From the NCBI GenBank assembly GCA_036925085.1, contig JAUPFP010000026.1, positions 3,379,058 through 3,443,057 of the forward strand: a stretch of 64,000 nt of DNA. The letters are read 5' to 3'. The stretch's first letter is position 1, and each line of letters opens with the position of its first letter. This DNA is from Brachycybe producta (lineage: Eukaryota > Arthropoda > Diplopoda > Playtdesmida > Andrognathidae). The notes beneath the pieces were generated by a model, which was given only the letters and a program-made list of their open reading frames with translations, did no database searches and had not been told where the DNA came from. Below are positions 1-11,900 of this stretch, piece by piece. The position numbers and the translations under genes were made by a program.

Positions 1-1152
1 TAAACATGTTCATACCAAAATATAGCCACGTAAAAATGAGCTGTGGTAAAACGCCTTAGACCCCAAACCATCGACATAATTGTAATACAAGTGCAGTAGT
101 GTGTGATGTTTGGGGGAGGGGAGGTGATAGACAAAACCACTTTCATTAAAAACAATTTAGGCGATACTAAAAACAAAATTTTTGCAACATGTTGCTGTAG
201 CGCGGTCGTGTTTTCACCAACCAACAAATTCTCTACAGTTAGGGCTTGTTGGTGTAATGTGGACGGGTTCTTTAAGATTTATATAAATCTAAATTAAATT
301 TTTGAAAGTTCATAGCCTTTACATTATAGCTGTCAGTTTTCGTTTACAAGTTCGTCAATATATGCAAAATGAGCCCATAACCCTATTATGATATCATTGT
401 AAACTATAAATTTTGTCTAGTTGCGGCGTAAGTTACATATGAACAAGTTTAGTATTCATTTTTCAGAAACGAAATTCACTAAGAATTTGTAGATTGAAGG
501 GATTCCACAATATACCATGCCAATTTCCCCCACTTACTTCAAAGTGTTGGTGCAAATCATTCAAGCATGTTTTTGCTGGGCTATGCTAGCCTAATATTGT
601 TGTGTTCCAACATTGGTATTAGGGTCTGATTAGATATTTCCCTGTGTACAACATTTTCTCCTTATTTGTGTGTTGGCTGTTGCACCTCTAAAACGCTGTT
701 CACAATAGAAATAAAAACACTAATGAAAATAGGAACCCTTGTTTATGTTTAAAGTAATTGGAAAATTAATAACAACCAAAAGTGATTAGACATTTTGACT
801 TTACAGCTAAATTTTATTTATCTATGTAAATATTTATCGGAAATCTTTATTGAAATCATATTTTAGAATGTAATGTAAAGATTTGTCATGGATTTGACAA
901 TTTTGTCACGTGGTTGTAAGATCAGTATAATAATTCCACATGTTTTCTATGAATCGCTCCAGTATTTTAGCATGGCAGCATGTGGGTCAAGTCATATCGC
1001 AAAATGTAGGGTTCATTTACAAGCAATATCGTTTACTGAAGGCAGCATTTTCTTCATAGTACACAGGACTTTTCATGAACGTGATTGATATCCGATTCAA
1101 CAGATATCTTTTTCGAATCGGATGTCAGTTAAGTTCCAGTATGCATTCTATG
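1..1152. other. Intergenic sequence, nothing recognised
   Basis: The stretch is AT-rich. I see no gene, RNA or repeat I can name. Open frames are short and lack family features. Confidence 0.5.
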
Positions 1153-1361
1153 TAAACATTAATATCAGTGATTTGGATCTGAAATCCAATTTCAAACCGG
1201 CATGTACGTTGAAGAACATACATTTTACAGGGTTTAGTTGATTGTACATTTCCATATTGTACTAACTGGAAATTTGACTGTCTTCAATGTGCACACTGGT
1301 TTGAAACTAGGCATAAGATTTTGATAAATTCATGCACCAGAATCACTGGTATTAATGTTTA
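1153..1361. mobile_element. Palindromic miniature element, about 209 bp
   Basis: The ends are inverted copies: TAAACATTAATATCAGTGATT on the left and AATCACTGGTATTAATGTTTA on the right. Inside, GGCATGTAC and AACCAGTGTGCAC blocks also roughly mirror each other. No second full copy was noticed in the window. Confidence 0.5.
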
Positions 1362-2215
1362 GATGGGGTGTAAATAATAAAGAAAATGCTTTCGGTGAAG
1401 AACAAGCTTGGAAATTAATCATTAACTTTCTAAAATGACTCAGGTCCACGGTACGGTGCTAAGATAGTGAAGTAATATTTAGCAGATGTGGAACTAATGT
1501 CGTGGCCTGAGAATTTACTAGATTCGAATGCTACACACAGACAACCTTGAAATAATTATGAAGTAAAAAGTTAATAATAAAAAATGGCCTGTAAACAAGG
1601 CAACAGTTACTGTAGGGCAGAGGACCCCTGCCAAAAAGCCGTTGCCCTGCTGTAGTTATTGCTATTCTAAATGAAAATTATGTATGCCAAGGTGTTCTAT
1701 GTATCGATGAAATTCAAAGATTACCAAACTAAATATAGAGCTTACGTGTTTTTTTAAGGGTCTTATGAATGGTTTCCATTAAACGAAGCAATGTGGTTGG
1801 TTATTCTTAGAATTTTTTAAAGACAAAATTGACAATTTTTTTATGTAATCTAAAATACGACTATATGTACTGCTTTATTTCAGTATAGATTTTCTTTAAA
1901 ATATCAACAGAAATTGACGAAAATTAGCTGTAAATTACAAAACAAGTCTGTAAATATCCTTTGGTTGCTATTCATTTTTCCATCACTTCAGTCTTGGTAA
2001 TCCTAAATACGAGTTGTATGTTAGTATACACCATTATCGATTTTATAATTGTGGGGTAAACGACCTCACGCTTTTACGAGAAAGGCACATACCGGAATTA
2101 TTTGCCCCACCATTTTAAGATTCGTGGGGAATTGATGTGGTTTGAGATATTTTGCTGGCCCCAATTTCTAGATATATGGTGGATAAAAGGGTCGCTGGAT
2201 TTTTAATTCGAATGG

Positions 2216-2293
2216 AAAATCGTAAAAGATTGTTAATTGATTCAGTCATGTAATTCAAAATTACATGAATCAATCAATTAACAACGATTTTTT
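2216..2293. repeat. AT-rich inverted repeat (hairpin)
   Basis: Arms AATCGT/AAGATTGTTAATTGATTC and GAATCAATCAATTAACAACGATT face each other across a short ATGTAATTCAAAATTACAT centre. It is probably a decayed foldback element. Confidence 0.55.
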
Positions 2294-3055
2294 ATTTCAT
2301 TTTTTTGTTTCTGAATTTCACTGTTGATATGGCGTAAAATTACACGACGTTACAGGGAGTAACTCGGGCAAGTTTTTCTCTCTCTAACTTTTTACTGAAG
2401 CTTCATGACGTCACGCCTCCTGATGGTGAAATCTTAAGAGTAACTGAATGTACTGTATAAATTATGAATATTATCCATTTAATTACAAATCAGCACGAAG
2501 TAGAAGAGTAGCAACAATATTTTTACAAAAAATGATTTAATTCAAATAGAATTGTATTGAATTGAATACGTTTTCTGATTTTTAATTGTAATCGGAAAAG
2601 AATCGATTCTTCAAAGACTTTTGGCCATCTCTAGTGTATGATCGACTCTCACTATAGCCCATGCACGATCATTTGTAAATTCACAACAAAATGAAAACAT
2701 TCCAGTTCAGTTGATAGGATCATTTTCGTTTCCGCCACGAATCCCGTGCGTGACATTGCACTGTGCAAATGCAAATTTTTAGATATTGGATTTATAAGTT
2801 TATTACTTGTTTTTTTTATATGGAAAACATTGTGCCATGCTCATTGTCAAGTAGTTTTAAACGTAATTTATTCAGTAAATTTAGTTAAAGATAACACATT
2901 TTCATGTTCATATTAAAAAAATTTAAGTTTGCAAACAATTATTGGCGGTGTTTATAACCTTTAAAATGATATATTTAATGGAGTATGGAGTTTTCAAACA
3001 ACCATTAAGTTTATATCATAATTTTTTGTAAATTTTAACTAAATTTGACTATTCT

Positions 3056-3843
3056 TTAAGAGGCTACATCATAAAATTACTTCGAAAAATCTCTGCAAAG
3101 AGCGCTAGCATCGTTTTTTTATTAAGCCCATATACCCGATGTTAAAGAAAAAATGTTAATTTTTAAAATACACACTCGCAGCAATGTTTTTTTTTTCATA
3201 TTTAAAGTTGTCCAATATTAAGTTTTCAAAGTACAATGTGCACCTGCTTAAATTTATGCTGGTTGAGTGATACAATGACAAAAAAGTGAAAAGTGTGCTT
3301 CTATTTCTTTAAAAAGAACATTTAAAAATCGCGAATTTCTAACTCCATTGAGTACGCCCAAATAAGAAAAAACATGCATTAAAATGCTTGTAAAATACCT
3401 AAAAAATAATTTTAAAAAACCAGAACAAAATCATCACGTGCGCCAATGTGTTGGCTACACTGTGGTTTAATTGTAGTTTTTTAAAATTATTTTTAGGTAT
3501 TTTTACAAGCATTTTAATGGATGTTTTTTTCTTATTTCGGCGTACTTAATGGAGTTAGAAATTCGCGATTTTGAAATGTTTTTTTAAAGAAATAGAAGTA
3601 CACTTTCCACTTTTTGTCATTCTATCACTCAACCAGCATACATTTAAGCAGGTGCACATTGCACTTTGAAAACTTAATATTGTACAACTTTTTAAATATG
3701 AAAAATAAACATATTGCTGCAACTGTGTATTTTAAAAATTAACATTTTTTTCTTTAACATTGGGTCTATGGGCTCAATAGAAAAACGATGCTAGCCCTCG
3801 TTGCAGGGATTTTTCGAAGTAATTTTGTGATGCAGCCTCTTAA
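3056..3843. mobile_element. Complete TTAA-flanked foldback element (copy 1)
   Basis: A 788 bp element whose two halves are imperfect inverted copies. Both ends read TTAAGAGGCTACATC or its complement (right end GATGCAGCCTCTTAA), so it is bounded by TTAA on each side. A TTAA target is typical of piggyBac-like and Kolobok transposons; which one cannot be told without a transposase. Related copies: 51424-52221 (complete), 40915, 9948 and 15225 (truncated). Confidence 0.8.
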
Positions 3844-4002
3844 AGCCTTTTTGTTTGTTAGCTAAATTTTTAATTGATGATTGCACAGAGAGAAAAAAAT
3901 AAGTAAATGAAGAAATTCTTCTTAATAAATTTTAATTTTGAAGCTGATAATACGCTCGTACACATGCCAGTAACTCGTCCAAGTTATAAAAATGACTCGC
4001 GT

Positions 4003-4596
4003 ATAGTTGCCTCACTGTAAGATGAAGCGTTTAACATCAGAGGGGTTTAGGATTGTGGCATTTTGTCTGGTAGACAACTTTCTTAACAGTTTAAAACGGG
4101 GATTCTTAACCGGGGGGCATCTCTACCCCTTGGCGGTACGGGAACCAATTACTGGGGTATGGAATTCGATCTCTGAACAATTTTTTAAAAAGTTGTTAGA
4201 TTTGAATAAACTGTCACCATTAATATGGAATGAGGTGGCGAGGTGTCTCTTATGATTTGCTTTCAGCTGTTCTGTTTGTAGCTATCCATATGTAAAGTAA
4301 AACCAAGCTATTGACATCTTTTTAAAGTCATATTGGTACCTAATAGCTTAATAGGACTGGTGGTAATGATGATAATTTTGAGGGTCTGACAAAGGGGGGT
4401 ATGGGGGACATAATGGGTAATACATTGGTGGGGGGAGGCGCCTGTAATCATAAAATGGTTAATAACCATTGGTTTTACACTAAACAGTTCTTGCATTCTG
4501 TTCTAATCGCCCATTTTTAATCAGACAAAATGACAAGCCTAAATTTTTTGTCAACCTCTCTGACGTCACAAGCTTTATTTTATGGTGAGGCAACTT
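4003..4596. mobile_element. Inverted-repeat element, TAGTTGCCTCAC ends
   Basis: TAGTTGCCTCACTGTAAGATG on the left mirrors ATTTTATGGTGAGGCAACT on the right. Internal GTCTGGTAGACAA and TTGTCAACCTC blocks also pair. It is non-coding; the TSD is not resolved. Confidence 0.5.
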
Positions 4597-5587
4597 TACT
4601 AAATGTGTAAATTCTATTTGTTCATTACTTTACTCTAGTAAATACTTGACAAATAGCTAACTGTGGTGGCGCCCCTACATTTTTTGTTTCCATGTTTACT
4701 GTTTTGCCATTGCAATAGTCTTTCTAAAACTGTTTTTGTGATTATGTAAAGACGAGAATCTATAGAAGATTTACAGGAATTAGATAAAATCGTAATGCGA
4801 CTAACTATAACAACATCACAAATTATATTTGGCTGTAGTGGAAATTTTGATACGTTTTCTAAAAATTTCGTTAAACTATATACTTAGATACGAGTGGTAT
4901 TACGCCGTAATCTTTTATTCGTAAGTTGCCCAACTTGTTTTTATTTTATTGGTAAAAGAAACAGTTGTCATCTTGTTCCGTGGTTAACTCTTACACAGCT
5001 CTGTCTAGGAAGAAACTTATGAAATATATAAATTCAGAGTTAGTTATCAACTTAATGATTCAAAAAAATAATTATTACACACTTGTCAGAGACACAAAAC
5101 CCTTGTATTCGAAGTTCGTAAGTTCACTTTCTTCTCATGCTGACATAAACATGAACGTGTGTATTCCTCACAGACGAAATGCTGTGCGGGGTTCGATGTG
5201 GATGATATAACCATTAGGCGGGAGTATGTAGTATTACTAAGTGTAACTGTCACTTCACTTCAGATATCAAATTATCTTCCTTACGAACAATTAACTGGAA
5301 GTTTTGGTAGCCGACCCTCACAGCTGAAAATGATGTTAATATATGGAAATTGGCTAAGATGTAACTCACCAACTACAATTGTAGAGTTAGTCTGGCATAC
5401 ACAAGTCACAAACAAGTTGTTCCAAATTCCAAGGTAACTAAACGTGTTTGTGTGGTTATGAGCTATTTTGGGTAGATTATTATGAATTTATGTTGTCTGA
5501 TATGCTAGACATGCTGAACTAATGTTGTTTGTGACTTAGTATGCTTACTTTGCAGCTGATATTTGTTGACATTCCACAATGTAAAAT

Positions 5588-5670
5588 GAATGATACCAGT
5601 GGAACACACCATTTGATCATGGAATCATTATTATTCAATGATCAAATGGTGTGTTCCACTGGTATCATTC
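5588..5670. repeat. Perfect 33 bp hairpin
   Basis: Arms 5588-5620 and 5638-5670 are exact reverse complements (33 of 33 by eye), starting GAATGATACCAGTGG, around a 17-base loop. It is either a recent inverted duplication or a very small foldback element. Confidence 0.85.
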
Positions 5671-6465
5671 ATGGGTAACCACAGTAAAATGCACCACACA
5701 GACACACATGGATGCCTAGATTGTGAGCTTATGTTTGAATTAACTTTTTTTTTTTTTGCTTTATTTTACCATATTGAACAAAATACTTTGATTAGTTTGC
5801 AAAAAAAAAGGAAATATCAAATTAATTGGAAATGTATTTCACATGTCACAATTTTTTTTTGTTTTGCTTTTGTGCGTACATTTTGGCACAATCTTCTTTC
5901 TAAAATTATTAAGTGATTCATTTGTGGAAACATGAAAATGATGTTGTGCTCAGTTTAATATTTGTTGAGTTATTTTCTGAAAAAAAAAAATATGCTGTTA
6001 ATTTGAGTATTATCATTATTATTTGTACTCGATTTCTTTTTTCTTTTTCTTCTCTCACACACCACATTGTAACGATATCTAATTTGTACTTTTGAAAGTT
6101 ATTTCTTAACTATACTTCGTGTTCATACATAAGAAATATTCTGTTGATAGGGCAAATGTTTTTATTATTATCGGTTATGTCGTTAGTTTGTGCTTGTTCT
6201 TTTTTTTTCTTCTTTTTTTGCAGGCATTGTCTTTTGGTCTGACCTATGAAACAACTTCACCACATATTGAATATCCTTAGCTTACCAAAAAAAAAATAAA
6301 AGAAAATATGTTCCCATAAATCGAGAAGTAATTCAATTCAACTCAGAGTACACCTGCATTCAGGTTACACAAGCCATGGGACAGCTCCCGAACACAAATG
6401 ATTCTCATTCAGGTAAAACAAGACATCATTGTTAAGTTGAAATCGTCATCCTAACAAACGAACTA
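5671..6465. other. Intergenic AT-rich stretch
   Basis: It contains many short T and A runs. There is no gene or repeat family I can name. Confidence 0.45.
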
Positions 6466-7088
6466 CAAGGGCGTAGCTAGGGAACTGCAAGACCCGCAAC
6501 TACCCCGGGGGGGGGGGCGCAAAAAACGAAATGAAAGTCGATGTATTTTCAAAAATAATTGAACAAATTAAACAAGTGATTCCGAATCACTTGCTTAATT
6601 TATTCAGTTATTTTCGAACATAAATCGACTTTCATTTCGTTTATTGTGCATAGAAATTTTTTAAGGGGTGCTATTTTGATAAAAAGCAGAGCGGTTCAAA
6701 CAGTTGGAACAGTCCAAAGGTTTTGGTCTGCGCCCCCCCCCCCCCCCCCCCCCCCCCAGACCCAGATTTTTGTAAAGAATTATTAATCAAATTAGTCCAT
6801 TGTTCCGACTGTTCTCTTATTTGGACGGAACGGGAGGAACGGTCGGAAAAAGGAACAAATTTGATTTAATAACTCTAAAAAAAAAATGGGGGGCAGCGCC
6901 CCCAGACCCCCTGCAACAGGCTTCATTTTACAAAACATAACTTTCCAGATGTTCCTACTGTTCCGCCGTTCATCAAAATAGCACCCTCCCAGTATGAAGG
7001 CTAAGTGGAGATGCAGATAAAGGGGGCGCAAAGTTTTAAGTGGCCTGGGGGGGGGGGGCGGCGCAAGCAAGTCATAGCTACGACACTG
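6466..7088. mobile_element. hAT-like miniature element with exact 8 bp TSD
   Basis: The element is flanked by ACGAACTA at 6458-6465 and 7089-7096. Ends are CAAGGGCGTAGCTA and TAGCTACGACACTG. An 8 bp TSD is typical of hAT elements. Inside is a palindrome (6525-6645) and several long G or C runs, one about 27 C near 6735. Non-coding. Confidence 0.75.
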
Positions 7089-7289
7089 ACGAACTATCAA
7101 CTGGAAGAGAATTCCATAGTCTAATACCATTTGGGAAGGGAAAAAAAGACCAAATTTATGCATCAGTTGACTTATTAACATTCACAGAATTGTTTATTTT
7201 TTAATATTTCTTGTGAATGTAAAATATATATTTTTTTATGAAATGAACTCGTGATACACTCACTGGTTTGATATTAGGCATCGATTTAA

Positions 7290-7649
7290 CAGTGGCGTCA
7301 CTAGGAGTGGTGAGGACCGTACCGGGTGACACCAATCACAGGGGGTGTACACACGTTGTACCAGGGACGTCATTTGGGGGGGGGGGCATTTGCCCCCCCC
7401 CCCCCCCCTGAAAAAAACTGAAATGACGGCCCTGCGTTGTTTTCATGCATATACTTGTAAAATTGCATGTTGTTTAATAATTTTTGTATTTAATATTTAC
7501 GCCAGAATAGAATGTAAATTTAGGGCCTAAATTTACCCACATTACTAAGGATTCTGTTTGGCCTGGTACGGGAGAAGTCGGAGGAAGTCGGGAGGTGGTG
7601 ACACCATGAGTTACCGCAGTGGGTGACATCGACCCTAGTGACGCCACTG
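7290..7649. mobile_element. CAGTGGCGTCACTAGG inverted-repeat element
   Basis: The left end CAGTGGCGTCACTAGG matches the complement of the right end CCTAGTGACGCCACTG exactly. The centre holds a G/C homopolymer pair (about 7374-7409). No clear TSD was seen. Confidence 0.7.
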
Positions 7650-7724
7650 CGGTATGGTAATTGATGTATGCTCTGAAAATTGAAATGGGTATTGTGCCTC
7701 ATTTTCACTTGTGAGGATAGGTTT

Positions 7725-8060
7725 ATTCTCCAAACTTTGCTAAGTTTTGAAAGCTTTGAAGCTTATAAGAAAAATTAGCTCTCAAAGCTTAGCTTGTTCA
7801 TACAAACATTCTTGACTTTTCCAAGCTTTTTGGGACTTCTGGGGCCACTTGAGCGATCCTGAGGCGTTTTTAGAGCATTTAAATATTTTTCGACTTTTAG
7901 CCATTTCTTAAAAAAAAGCCAAAAGTCTTGATTTTTGACCCACTTTTTCAAATTTTAGAAATTCTTGAATCCTTGTGCTTTTCAAAGCTTTTTGGGTCTT
8001 CTGGGGACACTTGAGCGATACTGAGGCATTTTTAGAGCATTTAAATATTTTTCGGAGTAT
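7725..8060. repeat. Decayed fragment of the GGTTTATACTCC element, with local repeats
   Basis: The block CAAACTTTGCTAAG...GCTTTGAAGCTT...AAAGCTTAGCTTGTTCAT is shared with 35331, 37727 and 60262. After it, a segment around TTTTTGGGACTTCTGGGG-CACTTGAGCGAT occurs twice (about 7829 and 7990). Confidence 0.5.
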
Positions 8061-8325
8061 TTGATAATTCAGGTAGTGTTTCTTTTATTGTTTTGTTGAT
8101 ACTTTTTTTATACAGTAACTATATTAAACTATGTAGTAAATAATCGAATAGAGAATTAAATCCTATTTATTATATTTTATTCATAGCTGTAGCTTTCTTA
8201 GTTCTTTGAGATAGGATTTTTAAAAAAACGTGAAGTTTTTTTTCCAGAGTCAACTCAATTTTGAATATGGTGCAACGAGCATGTGATTGAGCAATCCTGT
8301 TCATTTTACTGAGGAGGAGGGGGGG

Positions 8326-8519
8326 CAGGCAAGTATGGCCAGCACTAGCTTTTCGTTTGCTCCGAAATTTTATGAGCGTCAGCAATTTCTAATTAGTTTG
8401 TTATTTGGTCTGATGTCACATGTTCCGCCCTTATCAATTTCTAATTGGTTGATATTTTTTCTGACGCTCATAAAAGGGTGGGGCAAATGAAAAGCTAGTG
8501 CTGGCCACACTTGCTTGTC
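8326..8519. mobile_element. Palindromic ~195 bp element, CAGGCAAGT family
   Basis: Ends read CAGGCAAGTATGGCCAGCAC and GTGCTGGCCACACTTGCTTG. Inside are the TTTTATGAGCGTCA and TTTCTAATT-GTTTG blocks shared with the ACAGGCA family (see 10790), so it is a diverged cousin. It lies about 400 bases before the anillin ATG. Confidence 0.65.
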
Positions 8520-8639
8520 TTGGGGGGGGATGTTTGCAACGCCGTCGGTGGCGTTGATGTGAAACAGCTGTGCTTCAATTATTCAATGGGGGATTCGCCA
8601 AATGGGCAAATCATTTTTTATAGACGATGGCAACACCGT

Positions 8640-8928
8640 GTGTTTTGCGATTGCTCACTGGAGGGCGCTCACCACTTGAGCGTTTGATTCGAAATTTGAA
8701 AATTTTAGTCGTTTTATTTGTTTCTGTTGTTGTGAACTCGTGAGTAGGTTTCTGTCATCATCCTCATCAACCGTAACCGTTTGATTACTTATGGATCATT
8801 TCTTTTTAGAAACTGTTTTTTCATCTCGTGCTTTCTAAAATCTAAACTATCCAGTTGGAAAGAGAAGATTTGTTATTAATTTTCATTTGTTAGGCGCACA
8901 GAACGAGTAAAACTACCAATCAACGGAA
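8640..8928 (+). promoter_or_regulatory. Presumed promoter and 5' UTR region of anillin
   Basis: This stretch lies between the last upstream miniature element and the anillin ATG. It looks less repetitive and richer in CG dinucleotides than its surroundings by eye. I see no convincing TATA box. The transcription start and any 5' UTR intron cannot be fixed from sequence alone. Confidence 0.3.
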
Positions 8929-8946
8929 ATGGACTCGTTTACTCAA
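8929..8946 (+). CDS. ANLN: Anillin coding exon 1
   Basis: It encodes only MDSFTQ, then a good donor (gtgagt). A tiny first coding exon fits the conserved MDPFTQ/E-KLLERT start of anillins, which continues exactly at the next exon. It is too short to be seen as an open frame by itself. It ends in phase 0. Confidence 0.9.
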
Positions 8947-11900
8947 GTGAGTACCGGAATGGGCCTAACGCCCCGTTTAGATCAATTTAATTGTTATCCT
9001 TAAACTTTTGACCGTTATCGTAAATTTTATCTTGTTTTGCGCCACATTTTAGAAGCGTTTGTTTATTTAAATTCGTTTCGTCGCTTTTTACCCCTCCCCT
9101 CCCCCCCCCCCCCCCCCCGCCCACCGTTGCATCGAAGGCAACGGTGGCGCTGATGACGTCACGCGCTTAATGACAAGTTATGAACATTGACTTGAAGTTT
9201 TTGACGAAAAATAATAACTGATTTAAAACACAAGTGTGTAATTTAAAAATTCAAACGTGAAATTTTTTTTCTGAAAACGTAGCTTGTTTATATATTAATT
9301 TCAGAAACTTCTAGAGCGAACTCAGGCTAGAAGAGAAGCTTTGAACGCGAAATTCGCGCAAATTCCACATCCGGTTCCAAGAAAGAGAAGAAGTCCACTG
9401 CAAGAGGAAACAAACGGTGGTGGAGGAAGTAAACTGTCGACGGGAACGTCTTTATTCAAGAGGAAAACAACGGTTTGTGATTGATTAACATGAAAGTGAG
9501 GGGGGGGGGGGGGGGGGGGTTAATGCACTTTTAAGATGATGACGATGATTAGTAATTAAAACATTGTGATTCATTCTGAAATTTCTTTCACGGTCACGCG
9601 GTGTTTTTTTTATACACCTTTTCGTAGATGATTCACCGGAGAAACGACATTGTTTACAGGAGAGTCGTCAAGAAACCAAGGAGAATGACAGTGACTTTCA
9701 TTCGGATTTGAAGAACAGAACGCTTGCAACGACTGAAGACGTCCAACGGTAAATTTCTATTTTATGTGACAGATTCTTTTTACTATTCGTTTTAAATATC
9801 GTATATTTAAATATATGGTAATCTAGTGATTCTCTAAGGGTGTGTTGCAAAATTCTGTATGTTCTATTGAGTGGGAGAAAAAAAAAACACAATAAGGAAA
9901 TTTTCTTCTTACACGTACTAGTGTGTACGTGCAAGAGGAAAGTTTGCTTAAGAGGCTACATCACAAAATTACTTCGAAAAATCTCCGCACAGAGCGCTAG
10001 CCATCGTTTTTCAATTGAGCCCATAGACCCGATGTTAAAGAAGAAATGTTAATTTTTAAAATACACAGTCGTGGCAATATGTTTATTTTTCATATTTAAA
10101 ATTGTCCAATATTTTAAAGTGCGGTTATATTTAAAAAAAAAAAACTATTCAAATCGCGAATATATATGCTCAACATATAAATAATGTGGTGACGCACAAG
10201 AAAAATGCACATACGAGAAATTGCTCACCCACCAAAAAATGTTCATGCGGTAGAAATCTGAACAGCTCAGAGTAATCTTCAGCCGGAGCAGCATCCCTTT
10301 GGAACATGTAAGGAAGTGTTAAGCCTCGTTTTCATGGCGATAGTTCTATAGTGAGAGTAGCTGTCATGAAAGTTGTGATAGTTCACTCTCACGATAGCAA
10401 CTGTCTACACGTCTTGAAGTAAGGTGATAGTTCTGTGATGACAGTGTGACGTCTACTTCATAGATACAAAGTGGATATTTCCCTACAAGTGGGTCACTCA
10501 ACAACTATTACTATCCACTATTTCAGATACATTATTGTTTATGTGAGACAGTGTGTTGATTTTTTTTTTTATAAACTATCGATAGTTTGTAAAACTATCA
10601 ATAGATTTATCGATTTCTAAACCACTCGAAAGTTTGACTATCGAGTAGTTAACTATCGCGATAGTATTCATATTCATATCGCTATCGGAACATCACTAGT
10701 GTTGCCTCTATCTCTCTCCCTCCAGAAGCCAAATTTCCCTACCAAATGGATATTTCCCTAGAAAGCGGGTCACTCAACAACTTCTTACTACAGGCTTTTA
10801 GAAATCGGGACGAACACAAGTTGGCTCCGCCCTTTTTATGTCGACTGGCAACTTCTAATTGGTTTGTTGTGTGGTTCGACGTTGAAAAGGGCGGAGCATG
10901 TGACGTCAGACTACATAACCAACCAATTAGAAGTGCCGTTCGTCATAAAAAGGGCGGAGCCAACTTGTGTTCGTCCCGATTTCTAAATGCCTGTCTTCTT
11001 ACTATTGCGACAGTACTATCAACTATCTAGTCAAACGAGATAGTGTAATAGGTGCTATCGCAACGGTGCGATAGTAACTATCATGTGGTTTTCACGATGA
11101 TAGTTCTCGCGATAGTTGCTGCTCTCATGAAAGCAACTATCGTGACAACTATCATCGTTAAAACGGGGCTTTAGAATGAAACGAAATAAAGATGGGATGG
11201 GGAGGGAAAACACTTCTTTTTGAAAGTAAATAACGTAAGGTTCGGTAATCGAATCTAACGGAACCTAACCTAATTTGCTTTCAAAGAAATAAAAAAAGTG
11301 TTTTCTCTCCTCCTCCTCCCAACTTTCTTTCGTTTATTTCTAACACTTCCTTCATGGATCACTGATTAAAAGGCGTTTTACCGCCATTGTTTAAAACAGG
11401 GAAGAGACTGAGAGCAGGACACTCCGAGGAGATTGCTGCAGTAGCAGCAAGCTCTAGAGGATGCTGCCACGGCTGCAGATTATTGTGGGCTGCTCAGTTT
11501 TCTACCACAAATATACCAAACTTTCAATTTATTATAATTTATTTAAAAAAAAACATAATTCGTTTATGTCAATAAGAAAACTGCATCTTTGAACTTCATT
11601 TCTAGAATAGACGTAATTTAGAGTTTATTGCTTTATAATATTGTGAATACGAGAATTTTTTCAGGTGCGCATTTTTCGGTGTTAACAATATTCCGCGTGG
11701 GCAGTTTTTTCCTGTTGGCAATTTTCCGTGTGCGCTTTTTTTCTTTTGCACATTTTTAATAGTGGGCTTTGTCCTGTGTGCGCAATTTTTTGTAGGCTTT
11801 TTCACGTGCGTTTTTTTCACAAAATCTCATTTTTATAAAATAACTAGCGCTTTGCTCAGGAAAGTAAAACAATTAATTAAAAGAAATAACTTTTATTGAC

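Larger units (their letters stand above)
10246..11512. mobile_element. Outer element of a three-layer nest
   Basis: The outer ends GGTAGAAATCTGAACAGC and GCTGCTCAGTTTTCTACC are inverted copies. The arms pair further in: AAGGAAGTGTTA on the left with TAACACTTCCTT on the right. The left arm is interrupted exactly at TTA by the element at 10322-11170, which itself contains the element at 10790-10994. A related copy is at 25279-25828. Confidence 0.75.

Noticed and set aside
4308..4496. Small frames across 4.0-4.6 kb as genes
   Set aside because: The region is a foldback element with mirrored ends and shows no protein family signal.
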